DNA from: Balneola sp.
Lineage (GTDB): Bacteria; Bacteroidota; Rhodothermia; Balneolales; Balneolaceae
DNA: 64,000 bases
Assembly (NCBI GenBank): GCA_028284195.1
Contig: JANQSE010000004.1
Coordinates: 1-64,000, forward strand
Reading direction: 5' to 3'
How positions within the stretch are numbered: the stretch's first letter is position 1; the number at the start of each line of letters is the position of its first letter. Positions 1-10,700 of the stretch are shown here, in pieces. The notes under the pieces were generated by a model. That model saw nothing but the letters and a program-made list of their open reading frames with translations, had not been told where the DNA came from and did not search any database. The position numbers were made by a program, and so were the translations under genes.

Positions 1-70
1 AAGAAACTAGTTGATGCTAGCTATTACGCAACCAAACAGAAGTTACTAATCATTAGGATCCTGAGAATCC

Positions 71-502
71 ATGGCTAAAAAAGTTGAAAGAATCCTGAAG
101 CTCCAGATTGTTGGCGGACAGGCAAATCCTGCTCCCCCGGTTGGGCCGGCTCTCGGCCAGGCTGGAATTAACATTATGGAGTTTTGCAAAGCCTTTAATG
201 CTAAGACTCAGGAAAAAGCCGGTACTGTAATCCCTGTAGAGATCACAGTGTATGCGGATAAATCGTTTAGCTTCAAAACGAAAACCCCGCCTGCGCCTGT
301 GCTTCTCAAAAAAGCAGCGAGGATAAAGTCCGGATCAGGTGAGCCTAACTTGAAAAAGGTAGGAACCGTTACCTGGAGCCAATGCAAAGAAATCGCTCAA
401 GAAAAAATGGAAGACCTTAATGCGTTTGACATTGAAGCTGGAGCGGAAATGATTGCAGGTACGGCTCGGAGTATGGGTCTTAGAGTAAATCGCGATATAT
501 AA
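71..502 (+). CDS. rplK: 50S ribosomal protein L11
   Basis: L11 of the GTPase-associated centre of the large subunit; binds 23S rRNA with L10 and is the site where elongation factors and the stringent factor act. The 143-residue length is standard. The N-terminal domain carries the proline-rich loop [20 protein letters not shown] (about residues 15-34) and the C-terminal RNA-binding domain ends in the conserved GTARSMGL stretch. The ATG at 71 follows an AGGA at 55-58. It is the first complete gene of the rplK-rplA-rplJ-rplL-rpoB-rpoC series and is followed after 12 bases by rplA. The 70 bases upstream show no callable gene; nusG would be expected just outside the window. Confidence 0.98.
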   Translation: MAKKVERILKLQIVGGQANPAPPVGPALGQAGINIMEFCKAFNAKTQEKAGTVIPVEITVYADKSFSFKTKTPPAPVLLKKAARIKSGSGEPNLKKVGTVTWSQCKEIAQEKMEDLNAFDIEAGAEMIAGTARSMGLRVNRDI

Positions 503-514
503 GGAATTGTGATC

Positions 515-1213
515 ATGGCAAAAAGAGGAAAAAAATACGAACAAGCTGTGGCACTAGTTAATCCGGAGATGGAATATTCTCTGGAAGAAGCATGTGATCT
601 GGTTAAAAAGACATCGAGCACGAATTTTGATGCCTCTGTCGATATCGATATCCGTTTGGGTGTTGATCCGCGACATGCAGACCAAATGGTGCGTGGTACT
701 GTGAGTTTGCCTCACGGAACCGGTAAAGATGTCCGTGTTTTGGCTTTGGTAAACGAAGCTAAACAAGATGAAGCCAGAGAAGCAGGTGCCGACCATGTTG
801 GTATGGATGATTACATCAAAAAAATTGAAGAAGGTTGGGCGGAGATCGACGTGATCATCGCTACGCCTGATGCAATGGGAAAACTCGGTAAACTGGGAAG
901 ATTCCTGGGACCAAGAGGATTAATGCCAAACCCAAAAAGTGGAACTGTTACTATGGATGTGGCCGATGCTGTTAAAACAGTAAAAGCCGGGCAGATCGAT
1001 TTCCGTGTTGATAAATTCGGAATTCTGCATACATCCATCGGTAAAACAAGTTTTGACGCAACTAAGATTAAGGATAATGCAGAAGCATTTCTTTCTACAG
1101 TTATGCGTTTAAAACCAGCTTCCTCAAAAGGGCTGTATGTGAAATCGGTTTTCATGAGCAGCACCATGGGGCCAAGCATACCACTTAGTCGATCCGCAGT
1201 TACATCCCTATAA
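515..1213 (+). CDS. rplA: 50S ribosomal protein L1
   Basis: L1 of the ribosomal stalk near the E site; in many bacteria it also represses its own operon by binding the mRNA. The sequence has the L1 signature [20 protein letters not shown] (about residues 121-140) and the end motif SSTMGP. An in-frame GTG lies at 509, but the ATG at 515 gives the usual MAKRGKKY start and sits nine bases after AAGGA at 501-505, so 515 is chosen. The last dozen residues after SSTMGP differ from the usual lysine-rich tail, which is unremarkable. rplJ follows after 20 bases. Confidence 0.97.
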   Translation: MAKRGKKYEQAVALVNPEMEYSLEEACDLVKKTSSTNFDASVDIDIRLGVDPRHADQMVRGTVSLPHGTGKDVRVLALVNEAKQDEAREAGADHVGMDDYIKKIEEGWAEIDVIIATPDAMGKLGKLGRFLGPRGLMPNPKSGTVTMDVADAVKTVKAGQIDFRVDKFGILHTSIGKTSFDATKIKDNAEAFLSTVMRLKPASSKGLYVKSVFMSSTMGPSIPLSRSAVTSL

Positions 1214-1233
1214 ATTAGGAGGAATTAAGAATT

Positions 1234-1755
1234 ATGCCTACTGCAGAAAAAAGAGCAGTTCTTGACGAAATTACAGAAAAGCTGAACAGTGCTAACGGTA
1301 TTTACATTACCAAGTACACCGGCATGTCTGTTGATGAAGCCAATGAGCTGCGTGGAGCATTCCGTAAGGGAAATATCTTCTTCAAGGTTTACAAAAATAA
1401 GTTGATGAAACTTGCAATGGAAGAAGTAGGAGGTTACGATGCTGTGCTTCCTTCTCTTGTAGAGCAAAACGCATTCGCTTTTGTAGAAGATGAATTATCT
1501 GCACCAGCAAAAGTATTAAAAGAGTTTACCAAAGAAAGAAGCAAACCAGAATTTAAAGCCGCATTTATTGACGGTGAATTCTACACTGCTGACAAATTGG
1601 AAGCTCTCGCCGCAATGAAGTCTAAAGGCGAAGTTATTGGCGATATACTTGGTCTGTTAATGTCACCTGCGAAAAACGTAGTAAGTGCACTTACTGCCCA
1701 AGGTTCAAACCTTGTTGGTGCTGTTAAAACTATTGCCGAAAAAGGCGAAGAATAA
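1234..1755 (+). CDS. rplJ: 50S ribosomal protein L10
   Basis: L10 anchors the L7/L12 dimers to the ribosome through its C-terminal helix. The N-terminal rRNA-binding part contains YTGMSVDEANELR and the conserved KVYKNKLMKLA stretch (about residues 51-61); the C-terminal helix (about residues 140-173) is the L7/L12 dock. Length 173 is normal. A strong AGGAGG at 1217-1222 precedes the ATG. The gap from rplA is only 20 bases, so the long L10-binding mRNA leader that precedes rplJ in Escherichia coli cannot be present here. rplL follows after 63 bases, a gap that holds a small GNRA-capped hairpin. Confidence 0.97.
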   Translation: MPTAEKRAVLDEITEKLNSANGIYITKYTGMSVDEANELRGAFRKGNIFFKVYKNKLMKLAMEEVGGYDAVLPSLVEQNAFAFVEDELSAPAKVLKEFTKERSKPEFKAAFIDGEFYTADKLEALAAMKSKGEVIGDILGLLMSPAKNVVSALTAQGSNLVGAVKTIAEKGEE

Positions 1756-1768
1756 CCCTTATACAACA

Positions 1769-1780
1769 TGCCGAAAGGCA
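1769..1780 (+). other. Small GAAA-tetraloop hairpin between rplJ and rplL
   Basis: TGCC-GAAA-GGCA forms a 4-bp stem closed by a GNRA tetraloop in the 63-base rplJ-rplL gap. It could modulate rplL translation or mRNA stability, since L7/L12 is needed in several copies per ribosome, but such a short stem can occur by chance. Confidence 0.3.
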
Positions 1781-1818
1781 AACAAAAATTTTACTTTTAA
1801 AAACAACTGGAGATAAAA

Positions 1819-2199
1819 ATGGCTGACGTTAATAAACTAGCTGAAGAGCTTGTCAACCTAACTATCAAAGAAGCAAACGAACTAGCAAAAGTTCTTGAAG
1901 AAGAATACGATATCAAACCTGCGGCAGCGGCAGTTGCTGTAGCCGGCCCTGCTGGCGGCGGAGATGCTGCTGGTAGCGGAGAAGAAAAATCAGAGTACGA
2001 TATCGTTCTTGAATCTGCTGGAGCTAAGAAAATTGCTGTGATCAAAGAAGTTCGTGGTATCACTGGTCTTGGGCTTAAAGAAGCTAAAGAACTAGTTGAT
2101 GGCGCTCCTAACACCATCAAAGAAGGTGTTGCTAAGGACGAAGCTGAAGAGATCAAAGGCAAGCTTGAAGAAGCTGGAGCTACAGTAGAGCTTAAATAA
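1819..2199 (+). CDS. rplL: 50S ribosomal protein L7/L12
   Basis: L7/L12 forms the flexible stalk dimers that recruit translation GTPases. The 126 residues show the classic order: N-terminal dimerisation helix (about 1-33), an alanine/glycine-rich hinge ([18 protein letters not shown], about 35-52), and the C-terminal factor-binding domain with [20 protein letters not shown] and ending in GATVELK. TGGAGA upstream of the ATG is the likely ribosome binding site. The hinge is somewhat long and glycine-rich compared with Escherichia coli. It is the last ribosomal gene before rpoB, from which it is separated by two hairpins. Confidence 0.98.
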   Translation: MADVNKLAEELVNLTIKEANELAKVLEEEYDIKPAAAAVAVAGPAGGGDAAGSGEEKSEYDIVLESAGAKKIAVIKEVRGITGLGLKEAKELVDGAPNTIKEGVAKDEAEEIKGKLEEAGATVELK

Positions 2200-2220
2200 G
2201 CTTACTTACAATTTCGCACG

Positions 2221-2250
2221 TAGCCAATATCGATAAAACGGTATTGGCTA
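2221..2250 (+). promoter_or_regulatory. Long hairpin in the rplL-rpoB gap
   Basis: Bases 2221-2232 pair with 2239-2250 (TAGCCAATATCG against CGGTATTGGCTA): 12 pairs, one of them T-G, with a six-base ATAAAA loop and no T tract. This is the kind of stem RNase III cleaves between rplL and rpoB in Escherichia coli; the parallel is inference. It lies just before the attenuator-like stem. Confidence 0.6.
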
Positions 2251-2268
2251 TTGGCGTCTATAATATTT

Positions 2269-2292
2269 AACCCCGGTTAACATGGGGTTTTT
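2269..2292 (+). terminator. Attenuator-like intrinsic terminator before rpoB
   Basis: AACCCC (2269-2274) pairs with GGGGTT (2284-2289) around a nine-base loop, and TTTTT runs through 2292. The 6-bp stem with a short T tract looks like a partial terminator, positioned to lower rpoBC transcription relative to the ribosomal genes, as at the equivalent place in Escherichia coli. The stem is modest, so read-through is expected. Confidence 0.55.
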
Positions 2293-2331
2293 ACCGTTTA
2301 ATTTACCTTCAATAAAAAGGAGAGGTTCCTT

Positions 2332-5300
2332 TTGAGCAAGAAGATGCAAACTATTCCGAATACGGATCGCCGATCTTTTGGGCGAACTAAACAAGTATTA
2401 GACTACCCAGACTTTCTGGATATTCAATTAGAATCGTTCGAGAAATTCGTACAACTTGATATTGCACCGAATGAACGTGCCAATCAAGGCTTACAGCGAA
2501 TTTTCCTTGAGAATTTTCCAATTCAGGATACCCGTGAAACTCATATACTAGAATTTTTATACTACAATGTTGACGTACCAAGATACACCATTAAGGAATG
2601 TCAGGATCGTGGGCTAACCTACTCTGTTCCGTTAAAAGCAAAGCTTCGTTTATCATCAGTGGATGACAGCGATGAAGCCAGTGAAACCATTGAACAGGAA
2701 GTGTTTTTAGGCGACTTGCCCTGGATGACTGACAGAGGTACTTTTATTATCAATGGTGCAGAACGTGTGATCGTATCTCAGTTACACCGGTCACCTGGTG
2801 TGTTCTTTGGCCAGTCTGTTCACCCAAATGGTACTCAACTTTATTCTGCACGTGTAATTCCTTTCAAAGGATCATGGATTGAATTTACAACCGATATTCG
2901 CGATGTATTATGGGCGTATATCGACCGTAAGAAAAAGATCCCTGCTACCACATTACTTCGTGCGCTTGGGTATTCTACCGATCTTGATCTTTTGTCATTA
3001 TTCGAATTGTCTGATGAAGAAAAGGTTGGAACCAAGGCAAACTTCAATAAAAAACTTGTTGGAAAGCGACTTGCTCAAAACATCATCGTTGAAGAGGTGG
3101 AAGAAGTTGTTGACGATGAAACCGGAGAAGTTACCGAGGCACTAAATCGTAAAGTTATTTTCGAGCGCGATCATGAATTAACCGAAGATGATTACGGTAT
3201 GTTCGCTGAGGTTGACCAGAAAACAGTTCTTGTTCAGAAAATTACTTCTGAAGAGTCTGAGCGTTCGGTAATGATGAATACACTGAGAAAAGACCCAACC
3301 TGGGACGAAACTTCAGCTCTTGGAGAAGTATATCAGCAGATTCGCTCTGGTGAAATGCCTGATCCTGAAACAGCACGATCTATCCTGGAAAGATTATTCT
3401 TCAGCGATAAGAAATATGATCTTGGTGAGGTAGGACGATACAGGTTAAACAAACGACTTCGTCTTGACGGTAACGAAGATGTCCAATACCTGCTAAAAGA
3501 AGATATTGTTGCGATCATCAAAGAAGTAATTCGCCTTAAGAGCCTTAAATCGCAGGTGGATGATATTGACCATTTAAGTAACCGCCGTGTAAGAACAGTT
3601 GGTGAGCAGCTTGGGCAGCAATTTGCCATTGGTTTGGCAAGAATGGCTCGTACCATCCGCGAAAGAATGAACTCCCGTGATGCAGAGCAATTAACTCCGC
3701 AAGACCTTGTGAATGCCCGTACCATTTCGAGTGTAATCAACACATTCTTTGGTACAAACCAGCTTTCTCAGTTTATGGATCAAACCAATCCACTGGCAGA
3801 ATTGACACACAAACGCCGTATGTCTGCGCTTGGGCCAGGTGGCCTTACCCGTGAGCGTGCAGGGTTTGAGGTTCGTGACGTACACTACACGCACTATGGC
3901 CGTCTTTGCCCGATTGAAACTCCCGAAGGCCCGAACATTGGCTTGATCTCGTCGCTTTGTATCCATGCAAAAGTGAACGATTTCGGATTTATTGAAACAC
4001 CTTACCGAAAGGTTAAGGACAAGAAAATTTCTAAGAGTGTGGAATACCTTGCTGCAGAGCAGGAAGACGAGACAGTGATTGCACAGGCAAATGCTGAACT
4101 TGACGACAAAAACAGCTTTGTGAATGAATCGGTATTCTCCCGAATGCGTGAAGGTAATTACATGCTTGCCAAAGCGGATGAGATCGAATATATGGACGTT
4201 GCTACTAATCAAATTACTTCTTTGGCAGCTGCGCTGATTCCATTTATTGAGCATGATGATGCAAACCGTGCATTGATGGGCTCGAACATGCAGCGTCAGG
4301 CTGTTCCGTTATTAAGGCCGGAAGCACCGGTTGTTGGTACAGGGCTAGAGCACAGAGCTGCTCGTGATTCCCGTGCTATTATTACTGCTGATGCAAACGG
4401 AGAAGTAGTATATGTAAGCTCAACTGAGATCCGTATCAAGTATGACAGATCTGAGCTGGACCAACATTGTTATTTTGATGGCGGTATTAAAACGTACGAG
4501 CTTGAGAAATTCACCAGAACAAACCAGGATACTTGTACTAACCAGCGTGCTATCGTGAAAGTAGGTGACAAGGTTAAGAAAGGACAGGCTATTGCTGACG
4601 GATGTTCAACAGATGGCGGAGAACTTGCACTAGGGCGTAACCTGCTTGTGGCGTTCATGCCGTGGAGAGGGTACAATTTTGAGGATGCCATTGTAGTAAG
4701 TGAGCGTATTGTACAAGACGACATTTACACTTCAATCCACATTACTGAATTCGAGCAGCAGGTTCGTGATACAAAGCGTGGCGAGGAAGAGCTAACCCGA
4801 GAAATTCCTAACGTAAGCGAAGAAGCAACCCGCAACCTGAATGAAAAAGGAATCATACGTGTCGGAGCAAAAATAAATCCGGGAGATATTCTTGTTGGTA
4901 AGATTACACCCAAAGGTGAAACAGATCCAACTCCGGAAGAAAAATTACTTCGTGCAATCTTCGGTGATAAAGCCGGTGATGTGAAAGACGCTTCTCTGAA
5001 AACACCTCCTGGTGTATCAGGTACAGTAATTAACACGAAACTATTCAGTCGCAAGCGTGATGAGTTGGTTTCCAGAAAGGAAGAGAAAAAGCGGGTTGAA
5101 CAAGAGCAGGAAAGGCATGCTCAGCAGCTTGCAGAACTGAATCAGCAATGGGCTGATAAGATGTATGCTCTGCTAAGAGATAAAACTTCTCCGGGAGTAT
5201 TGAACTACAGTAATGTAGAAATGATACCAAAAGGCGAGAAATACAAGAAATCAGTATTTGAAGAAATTGATCCGGTTAATATCAATGAGAATATTGACTG

Positions 5301-6159
5301 GGCTACTGATCAGGAACTGGTAGAAAAAGTAAAACTACTATTTGCGAACTATCGTGACCTTCGCCGTAAGATTGACAGCGAAGCAAAACGACGAACGTTT
5401 GCAATACAGGTAGGAGACGAACTGCCTCCTGGAATCATCCAAAAGGCGAAAATCTACATCGCCAAAAAACGTAAGCTCCAGGTAGGTGATAAAATGGCTG
5501 GGCGACATGGTAACAAAGGTGTTGTTGCCAAGATTGTACCTCAGGAAGACATGCCATTTATGGCAGACGGTACTCCTGTTGACATCTGTCTTAACCCACT
5601 TGGTGTACCATCCCGTATGAACCTTGGCCAGATCTATGAAACCATTCTTGGATGGGCTGCTAAGAAGCTTGGCGTAACATTTGCTTCGCCGATTTTTGAT
5701 GGTGCAAGCATGGATGATGTAAAAGCGCAATTAAAAGAAGCAGAGCTACCGGAAGACGGACGGGTAAATCTTTACGACGGCCGTACCGGAGAGCCATTCT
5801 CTCAGAAAACGACAGTAGGTTACATCTACATGATCAAGTTAAACCACTTGGTACAGGATAAGATGCACTCTCGTTCAATCGGGCCATACTCGTTAATTAC
5901 GCAGCAGCCATTGGGTGGTAAAGCTCAGTTTGGTGGCCAGCGGCTGGGAGAAATGGAGGTTTGGGCACTATATGCTTATGGTGCTTCCAGCATCCTGAAA
6001 GAAATGCTCACTGTAAAAAGTGATGATGTAAAAGGACGTTCCAAAGTTTATGAAGCCATTGTAAAAGGTGAAAACCTTCCTGATGGGGACGTACCGGAAT
6101 CATTCAAAGTATTACTCCGGGAGCTTATGGGTCTTGGACTTGAAATACATATTCAATAA
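2332..6159 (+). CDS. rpoB: DNA-directed RNA polymerase subunit beta
   Basis: Beta subunit of the core polymerase, 1275 residues. The rifampicin pocket is wild type by alignment with Escherichia coli: D483, H493 and S498 correspond to D516, H526 and S531, followed by GPGGLTRERAGFEVRDVH and GRLCPIETPEGPNIGLI. The catalytic-cleft motif KMAGRHGNKGVVAKI lies near 5490-5535, and the C-terminus has the usual GGQRLGEMEVWALYAYGA. The start is TTG at 2332, nine bases after AGGAG (2318-2322); the next in-frame ATG (2344) would sit too far from that site. rpoC follows after 31 bases. Confidence 0.98.
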   Translation: MSKKMQTIPNTDRRSFGRTKQVLDYPDFLDIQLESFEKFVQLDIAPNERANQGLQRIFLENFPIQDTRETHILEFLYYNVDVPRYTIKECQDRGLTYSVPLKAKLRLSSVDDSDEASETIEQEVFLGDLPWMTDRGTFIINGAERVIVSQLHRSPGVFFGQSVHPNGTQLYSARVIPFKGSWIEFTTDIRDVLWAYIDRKKKIPATTLLRALGYSTDLDLLSLFELSDEEKVGTKANFNKKLVGKRLAQNIIVEEVEEVVDDETGEVTEALNRKVIFERDHELTEDDYGMFAEVDQKTVLVQKITSEESERSVMMNTLRKDPTWDETSALGEVYQQIRSGEMPDPETARSILERLFFSDKKYDLGEVGRYRLNKRLRLDGNEDVQYLLKEDIVAIIKEVIRLKSLKSQVDDIDHLSNRRVRTVGEQLGQQFAIGLARMARTIRERMNSRDAEQLTPQDLVNARTISSVINTFFGTNQLSQFMDQTNPLAELTHKRRMSALGPGGLTRERAGFEVRDVHYTHYGRLCPIETPEGPNIGLISSLCIHAKVNDFGFIETPYRKVKDKKISKSVEYLAAEQEDETVIAQANAELDDKNSFVNESVFSRMREGNYMLAKADEIEYMDVATNQITSLAAALIPFIEHDDANRALMGSNMQRQAVPLLRPEAPVVGTGLEHRAARDSRAIITADANGEVVYVSSTEIRIKYDRSELDQHCYFDGGIKTYELEKFTRTNQDTCTNQRAIVKVGDKVKKGQAIADGCSTDGGELALGRNLLVAFMPWRGYNFEDAIVVSERIVQDDIYTSIHITEFEQQVRDTKRGEEELTREIPNVSEEATRNLNEKGIIRVGAKINPGDILVGKITPKGETDPTPEEKLLRAIFGDKAGDVKDASLKTPPGVSGTVINTKLFSRKRDELVSRKEEKKRVEQEQERHAQQLAELNQQWADKMYALLRDKTSPGVLNYSNVEMIPKGEKYKKSVFEEIDPVNINENIDWATDQELVEKVKLLFANYRDLRRKIDSEAKRRTFAIQVGDELPPGIIQKAKIYIAKKRKLQVGDKMAGRHGNKGVVAKIVPQEDMPFMADGTPVDICLNPLGVPSRMNLGQIYETILGWAAKKLGVTFASPIFDGASMDDVKAQLKEAELPEDGRVNLYDGRTGEPFSQKTTVGYIYMIKLNHLVQDKMHSRSIGPYSLITQQPLGGKAQFGGQRLGEMEVWALYAYGASSILKEMLTVKSDDVKGRSKVYEAIVKGENLPDGDVPESFKVLLRELMGLGLEIHIQ

Positions 6160-6190
6160 TCACTGTTAATTATTTAATGGAGGAACACCC

Positions 6191-9100
6191 TTGCCAATAA
6201 CGAAAACATTAACAGTAACGAACGATTTTGACAGCATCGGAGTATCACTTGCTTCAGCTGAAACAATTTTGTCACGTTCACACGGCGAAGTATTAACACC
6301 CGAAACAATTAACTATCGTACCTTTAAACCGGAGATGGACGGCCTTTTCTGTGAAAAGATCTTTGGTCCGGTAAAAGATTACGAATGCCATTGCGGTAAG
6401 TACAAACGTATTCGCTACAAAGGCATCATTTGCGATCGTTGCGGTGTTGAAGTAACAAGAAAAGCTGTTCGGCGTGAGCGGATGGGGCATATTACCCTTA
6501 CTGTACCAGTTGTACACATTTGGTACTTTAAATCCTTGCCAAACAAAATTGCCTATTTATTAGGGCTGTCTTCTAAAAATCTTGATCGTATTGTTTATTA
6601 CGAAACATTCGTGATTATTAACCCTGGTGTTGCCCGTGATCTGGGTTACGCAAAAGGCGATATGATCTCGGAAGAAGAGAAGTACGACATTTTTGATCAG
6701 CTTCCGGAAGATAATTTCGAACTTGATGACGATGATGAGGACAAGTTCATAGTTAAGGAAGGTGCTGATGCACTGGAAGCTATGCTGGCAGGCCTTGACC
6801 TGGATGAACTTGCTTATCAATTACGTTACGAAGTAAAGCACGAAACTTCGCAGATGCGTAAGAAAAAGAAGCTAAAGCGTCTTCAGGTAATCGAGTCTTT
6901 CCGTGCGGCAGCAGAGCACACCGAAAATAAGCCGGAGTGGATGTGCCAGAGTGTAATTCCGGTAATTCCACCAGAACTACGCCCGCTTGTACCTCTTGAA
7001 GGCGGTCGTTTTGCAACGTCTGATCTTAATGATCTTTACCGCAGAGTAATCATCAGAAACAACCGTTTGAAGAGATTAATGGACATTAAAGCTCCTGATG
7101 TTATTCTTCGAAACGAGAAGCGCATGCTTCAGGAAGCAGTTGATTCTCTGTATGACAACTCCAGAAAATCAAACGCTGTAAGAAACAACAATCGTCCGCT
7201 AAAATCGCTTAGCGACATGTTAAAAGGGAAAAGCGGGCGTTTTCGTCAAAACCTACTAGGTAAGCGTGTTGATTATTCAGGCCGTTCTGTAATTGTTGTT
7301 GGCCCGGAGCTTAAAATGCACGAATGTGGCCTTCCAAAAGAAATGGCCGTTGAGCTTTACAAACCATTTATTATTCGCCGCCTGATTGAGCGCGGATATG
7401 TGAAAACGGTAAAGAGTGCAAAGAAAGTAGTTGACCGCAGAGATCAGGTAGTTTGGGAAGTCCTCGAAAATGTAATTGATGGACACCCGGTGATGCTTAA
7501 CCGTGCCCCAACGCTTCACCGTTTGGGGATCCAGGCATTCCAACCTGTTCTTATTGAAGAGAAAGCAATCCGGCTTCACCCATTGGCGTGTACAGCATTT
7601 AACGCTGACTTTGATGGTGACCAGATGGCTGTTCACTTACCTTTAAGCCACGATGCGGTTCTCGAAGCGTCTGTATTGATGCTTGGCTCTCATAACATTA
7701 TGAGCCCTGCAAGTGGCGGCCCGATTGCAGTTCCTTCTCAGGATATGATCCTGGGTCTTTACTATCTCACAAAACCTGCAAACAACAAAAAAGGGGAAGG
7801 CAAGACCTTCGCAAACATGGACGAAGTATTGGTTGCATTTGATCAAGGCCAGCTTGATCTGCATGCAAAAATCAACGTTCGTGTGGATGTGATTAATGAA
7901 GAAGGCGAGCTGGTAAAAGAAGTGGTTAAAACTTCTACCGGACGAGTGATCTTCAATCAGATTGTGCCGGAAGAATTAGGCTTCATGAATAAGACTCTTG
8001 GAAAAAAAGAGTTGAGAGGCTTAATCGGCGACATTCACGGAATTGTAGGTACATCCCGTACGGCTGCATTCCTTGATGAGATGAAAAAATTAGGGTACGA
8101 GAATGCCACATTAGGTGGTCTCTCGTTCAGCCTTGATGATATCATCATCCCTGATGAAAAGGCTAAATTAATTGATGGAGCCAAAGACGAAGTAACCGAC
8201 ATTCAGGGCCGTTATGAGATGGGTTTCATTACTGATAATGAACGCTACAACCAGGTAATTGACAAGTGGACAAGTACCACAAACCGTGTTTCTGAAACAC
8301 TTTTTACAGCATTGGCTGAAGACAGAGACGGTTTTAACCCGGTATTTATGATGGCTGACTCCGGAGCCCGTGGTTCTAAAGAGCAGATCCGTCAGCTGGG
8401 TGGTATGCGTGGTTTGATGGCAAAACCGCAAAAGAGCTCTATGCAGCAAGGTAATGAGGTGATTGAAAATCCGATTCTTTCTTCTTTCAAAGAAGGATTA
8501 TCGGTACTTGAATACTTTATTTCTACGCACGGTGCCCGTAAAGGTCTTGCTGATACCGCACTTAAAACTGCCGATGCAGGTTACCTTACCCGCCGGTTAG
8601 TGGATGTATCTCAAGATGTAATTATTACTGAAGACGATTGCGGTACACTTCGCGGTATCAAAATGGCGGCTCTTAAAGATAATGAAGACATCATTGAAAG
8701 ATTGGAAGACCGAATTATTGGCCGTTTCTCTCTGCATGATGTTCATGATCCGATCACGGACGATCTTATCTGTGAAGCTAACCAGATGATCGATGAATCT
8801 GTAGCTAAGAAAATTGCTGAAACATCTATCGAAGAAGTAGACATACGTTCCGTACTTACCTGTGAAACCGGACGAGGTGTATGTGCTAAATGCTATGGCC
8901 GTGATTTAGCTCGTGGAACTGTAGTAGAAAAAGGTGAAGCAGTAGGTGTTATCGCAGCTCAAAGTATTGGTGAGCCGGGTACGCAGCTTACACTTCGAAC
9001 GTTCCATGTGGGTGGTACAGCTTCCCGTCTTGAGGCAGATTCGCAACACAAATCGAAATTTGATGGTAAAGTTGAATTCGAAAACATCCGTGTTGTAGTT

Positions 9101-10492
9101 TATGATGATGGCGAAGAAGAGCACAACATTGTATTGAGCCGTGCAGGTGAGATAAAAATTGTGAACGAAGAAGGCCAAACGCTTATCAACTACAATGTAC
9201 CTTACGGTTCTGAAATGATGGTTGAAGAAGGCGATATGGTTCCAAAAGGAGCTCAGCTTTGTAAGTGGGATCCGTACAACGCTCTTATCTTCTCCGAAAT
9301 TGATGGTAAGGTTGAGTACAAAGATATCATCGATGGAGTTACTTCCATGGAAGATACCGATGCCCAAACTGGCCACCGTGAAAAAGTAATCACTGATTCT
9401 AAAGACCGTGCACTTGTTCCAACATTAGTAGTGAAGGGGGCAAAAGATATCGTAAGGGAAAGTACGCTACCCGTAGATACACATATTGCCGTTGATGATG
9501 GTGAGAAAGTGTTTGCAGGCCAGGTAATCGCTAAAATTCCAAGAGCGGCTTCAAAATCGAAAGACATTACCGCAGGCCTTCCTCGTGTAACTGAGCTTTT
9601 CGAAGCGCGTTCGCCAAGCGAGCCTGCCATTGTTTCTGAGATTGACGGTATTGTTGAAATGGGCGGCCGTAAGCGTGGTTCTCAGGAAGTATTTGTGAAA
9701 TCGAAAGATGGTACCGATGAGAAAAAGTACCTGATATCGTTAAGCAAGCACATTCTTGTACAAACCAACGACTTTGTGAAAGCAGGGCAGCCACTTTCTG
9801 ACGGAACCATTCCTGCACAGGATATTCTGAACATTCTCGGGCCATACGCAGTACAGTCGTACCTGGTAAACGAGATACAGGAAGTTTACCGCCTGCAGGG
9901 TGTAAAGATCAACGATAAGCATATCGAGGTGATTGTAAGCACAATGATGCAAAAAGTTGAGATTACTGATTCAGGCGACACGATGTTCCTTGAAGGTGAC
10001 AAAGTAGATCGTTTTGAAGTGAACAAACGAAATGATGAGTTGATTGGTAAGTTTGTTGTTACTGAAGAAGGTGGCAGTGAGCTTAAGAAAGGAAAGATCC
10101 TTGACCGTCGTCAGGTAAGAGACATCAACAACCAGTTGATTAAAGACGGTAAAGAAGAAATCCAGACTCGTGAAGCAGAACCAGCAATTTCTCGTCCGAT
10201 CCTTCTTGGTATTACAAGAGCAGCACTTTCTACGGAAAGCTGGTTGTCTGCAGCGTCGTTCCAGGAAACTACCAAGGTACTTACCCAGGCTTCTATCGAA
10301 GCTAAAAAAGACTTCCTGCGTGGACTGAAAGAAAACGTAGTGGTTGGGCACAAAGTACCAGCTGGTACGGGACTGCGTGAGTATAACGATATCATCGTTG
10401 GTTCAAACACAGATCTTGATGAAGGTGATGCTGAAGTTGCAGAGGTATTTGAAGCTCTGGGTGGAAGCGATGAGGAAGCTGCCGAAGCTTAA
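6191..10492 (+). CDS. rpoC: DNA-directed RNA polymerase subunit beta-prime
   Basis: Beta-prime subunit, 1433 residues. It carries the N-terminal zinc ribbon ([20 protein letters not shown]), the catalytic NADFDGDQM with Mg-binding D473, D475 and D477, the trigger-loop region, and the second zinc site ([11 protein letters not shown]). Translation starts at TTG 6191, preceded by GGAGGA at 6179-6184; no ATG occurs in frame until about residue 49, which is already inside a conserved region, so TTG is secure. A strong terminator follows the stop. It is co-transcribed with rpoB. Confidence 0.98.
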   Translation: MPITKTLTVTNDFDSIGVSLASAETILSRSHGEVLTPETINYRTFKPEMDGLFCEKIFGPVKDYECHCGKYKRIRYKGIICDRCGVEVTRKAVRRERMGHITLTVPVVHIWYFKSLPNKIAYLLGLSSKNLDRIVYYETFVIINPGVARDLGYAKGDMISEEEKYDIFDQLPEDNFELDDDDEDKFIVKEGADALEAMLAGLDLDELAYQLRYEVKHETSQMRKKKKLKRLQVIESFRAAAEHTENKPEWMCQSVIPVIPPELRPLVPLEGGRFATSDLNDLYRRVIIRNNRLKRLMDIKAPDVILRNEKRMLQEAVDSLYDNSRKSNAVRNNNRPLKSLSDMLKGKSGRFRQNLLGKRVDYSGRSVIVVGPELKMHECGLPKEMAVELYKPFIIRRLIERGYVKTVKSAKKVVDRRDQVVWEVLENVIDGHPVMLNRAPTLHRLGIQAFQPVLIEEKAIRLHPLACTAFNADFDGDQMAVHLPLSHDAVLEASVLMLGSHNIMSPASGGPIAVPSQDMILGLYYLTKPANNKKGEGKTFANMDEVLVAFDQGQLDLHAKINVRVDVINEEGELVKEVVKTSTGRVIFNQIVPEELGFMNKTLGKKELRGLIGDIHGIVGTSRTAAFLDEMKKLGYENATLGGLSFSLDDIIIPDEKAKLIDGAKDEVTDIQGRYEMGFITDNERYNQVIDKWTSTTNRVSETLFTALAEDRDGFNPVFMMADSGARGSKEQIRQLGGMRGLMAKPQKSSMQQGNEVIENPILSSFKEGLSVLEYFISTHGARKGLADTALKTADAGYLTRRLVDVSQDVIITEDDCGTLRGIKMAALKDNEDIIERLEDRIIGRFSLHDVHDPITDDLICEANQMIDESVAKKIAETSIEEVDIRSVLTCETGRGVCAKCYGRDLARGTVVEKGEAVGVIAAQSIGEPGTQLTLRTFHVGGTASRLEADSQHKSKFDGKVEFENIRVVVYDDGEEEHNIVLSRAGEIKIVNEEGQTLINYNVPYGSEMMVEEGDMVPKGAQLCKWDPYNALIFSEIDGKVEYKDIIDGVTSMEDTDAQTGHREKVITDSKDRALVPTLVVKGAKDIVRESTLPVDTHIAVDDGEKVFAGQVIAKIPRAASKSKDITAGLPRVTELFEARSPSEPAIVSEIDGIVEMGGRKRGSQEVFVKSKDGTDEKKYLISLSKHILVQTNDFVKAGQPLSDGTIPAQDILNILGPYAVQSYLVNEIQEVYRLQGVKINDKHIEVIVSTMMQKVEITDSGDTMFLEGDKVDRFEVNKRNDELIGKFVVTEEGGSELKKGKILDRRQVRDINNQLIKDGKEEIQTREAEPAISRPILLGITRAALSTESWLSAASFQETTKVLTQASIEAKKDFLRGLKENVVVGHKVPAGTGLREYNDIIVGSNTDLDEGDAEVAEVFEALGGSDEEAAEA

Positions 10493-10516
10493 TCTCACCA
10501 ACGATAAGATTAAAAG

Positions 10517-10549
10517 AAAAGCCCCTTCGATAACGGAGGGGCTTTTTTT
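10517..10549 (+). terminator. Intrinsic terminator of the rpoBC operon
   Basis: AAAAGCCCCT (10517-10526) pairs with AGGGGCTTTT (10537-10546) around a ten-base loop, ending in a run of seven T. It closes the ribosomal/RNA polymerase operon and separates it from the accessory island that follows. Confidence 0.9.
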
Positions 10550-10700
10550 ATTTGTTATATTTTTACAATTTATTTTGTAAGGAATTGGTTTTGAAACTGT
10601 CTTATCTGTACAGGTTAAAAGTTTAGTGCCTTAACAATTATTTTTTTGATTAAGTGTGCTGAATTTCTCTACTTACTCATCAGAAAATTTGATTTCACTC

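Noticed and set aside
1-70. Tail of nusG upstream of rplK
   Set aside because: One frame is open, but the stops and residues do not let me identify it.
3743-3870. Possible rifampicin-resistance changes in rpoB
   Set aside because: D483, H493 and S498 match the sensitive Escherichia coli residues; no known resistance substitution is seen.
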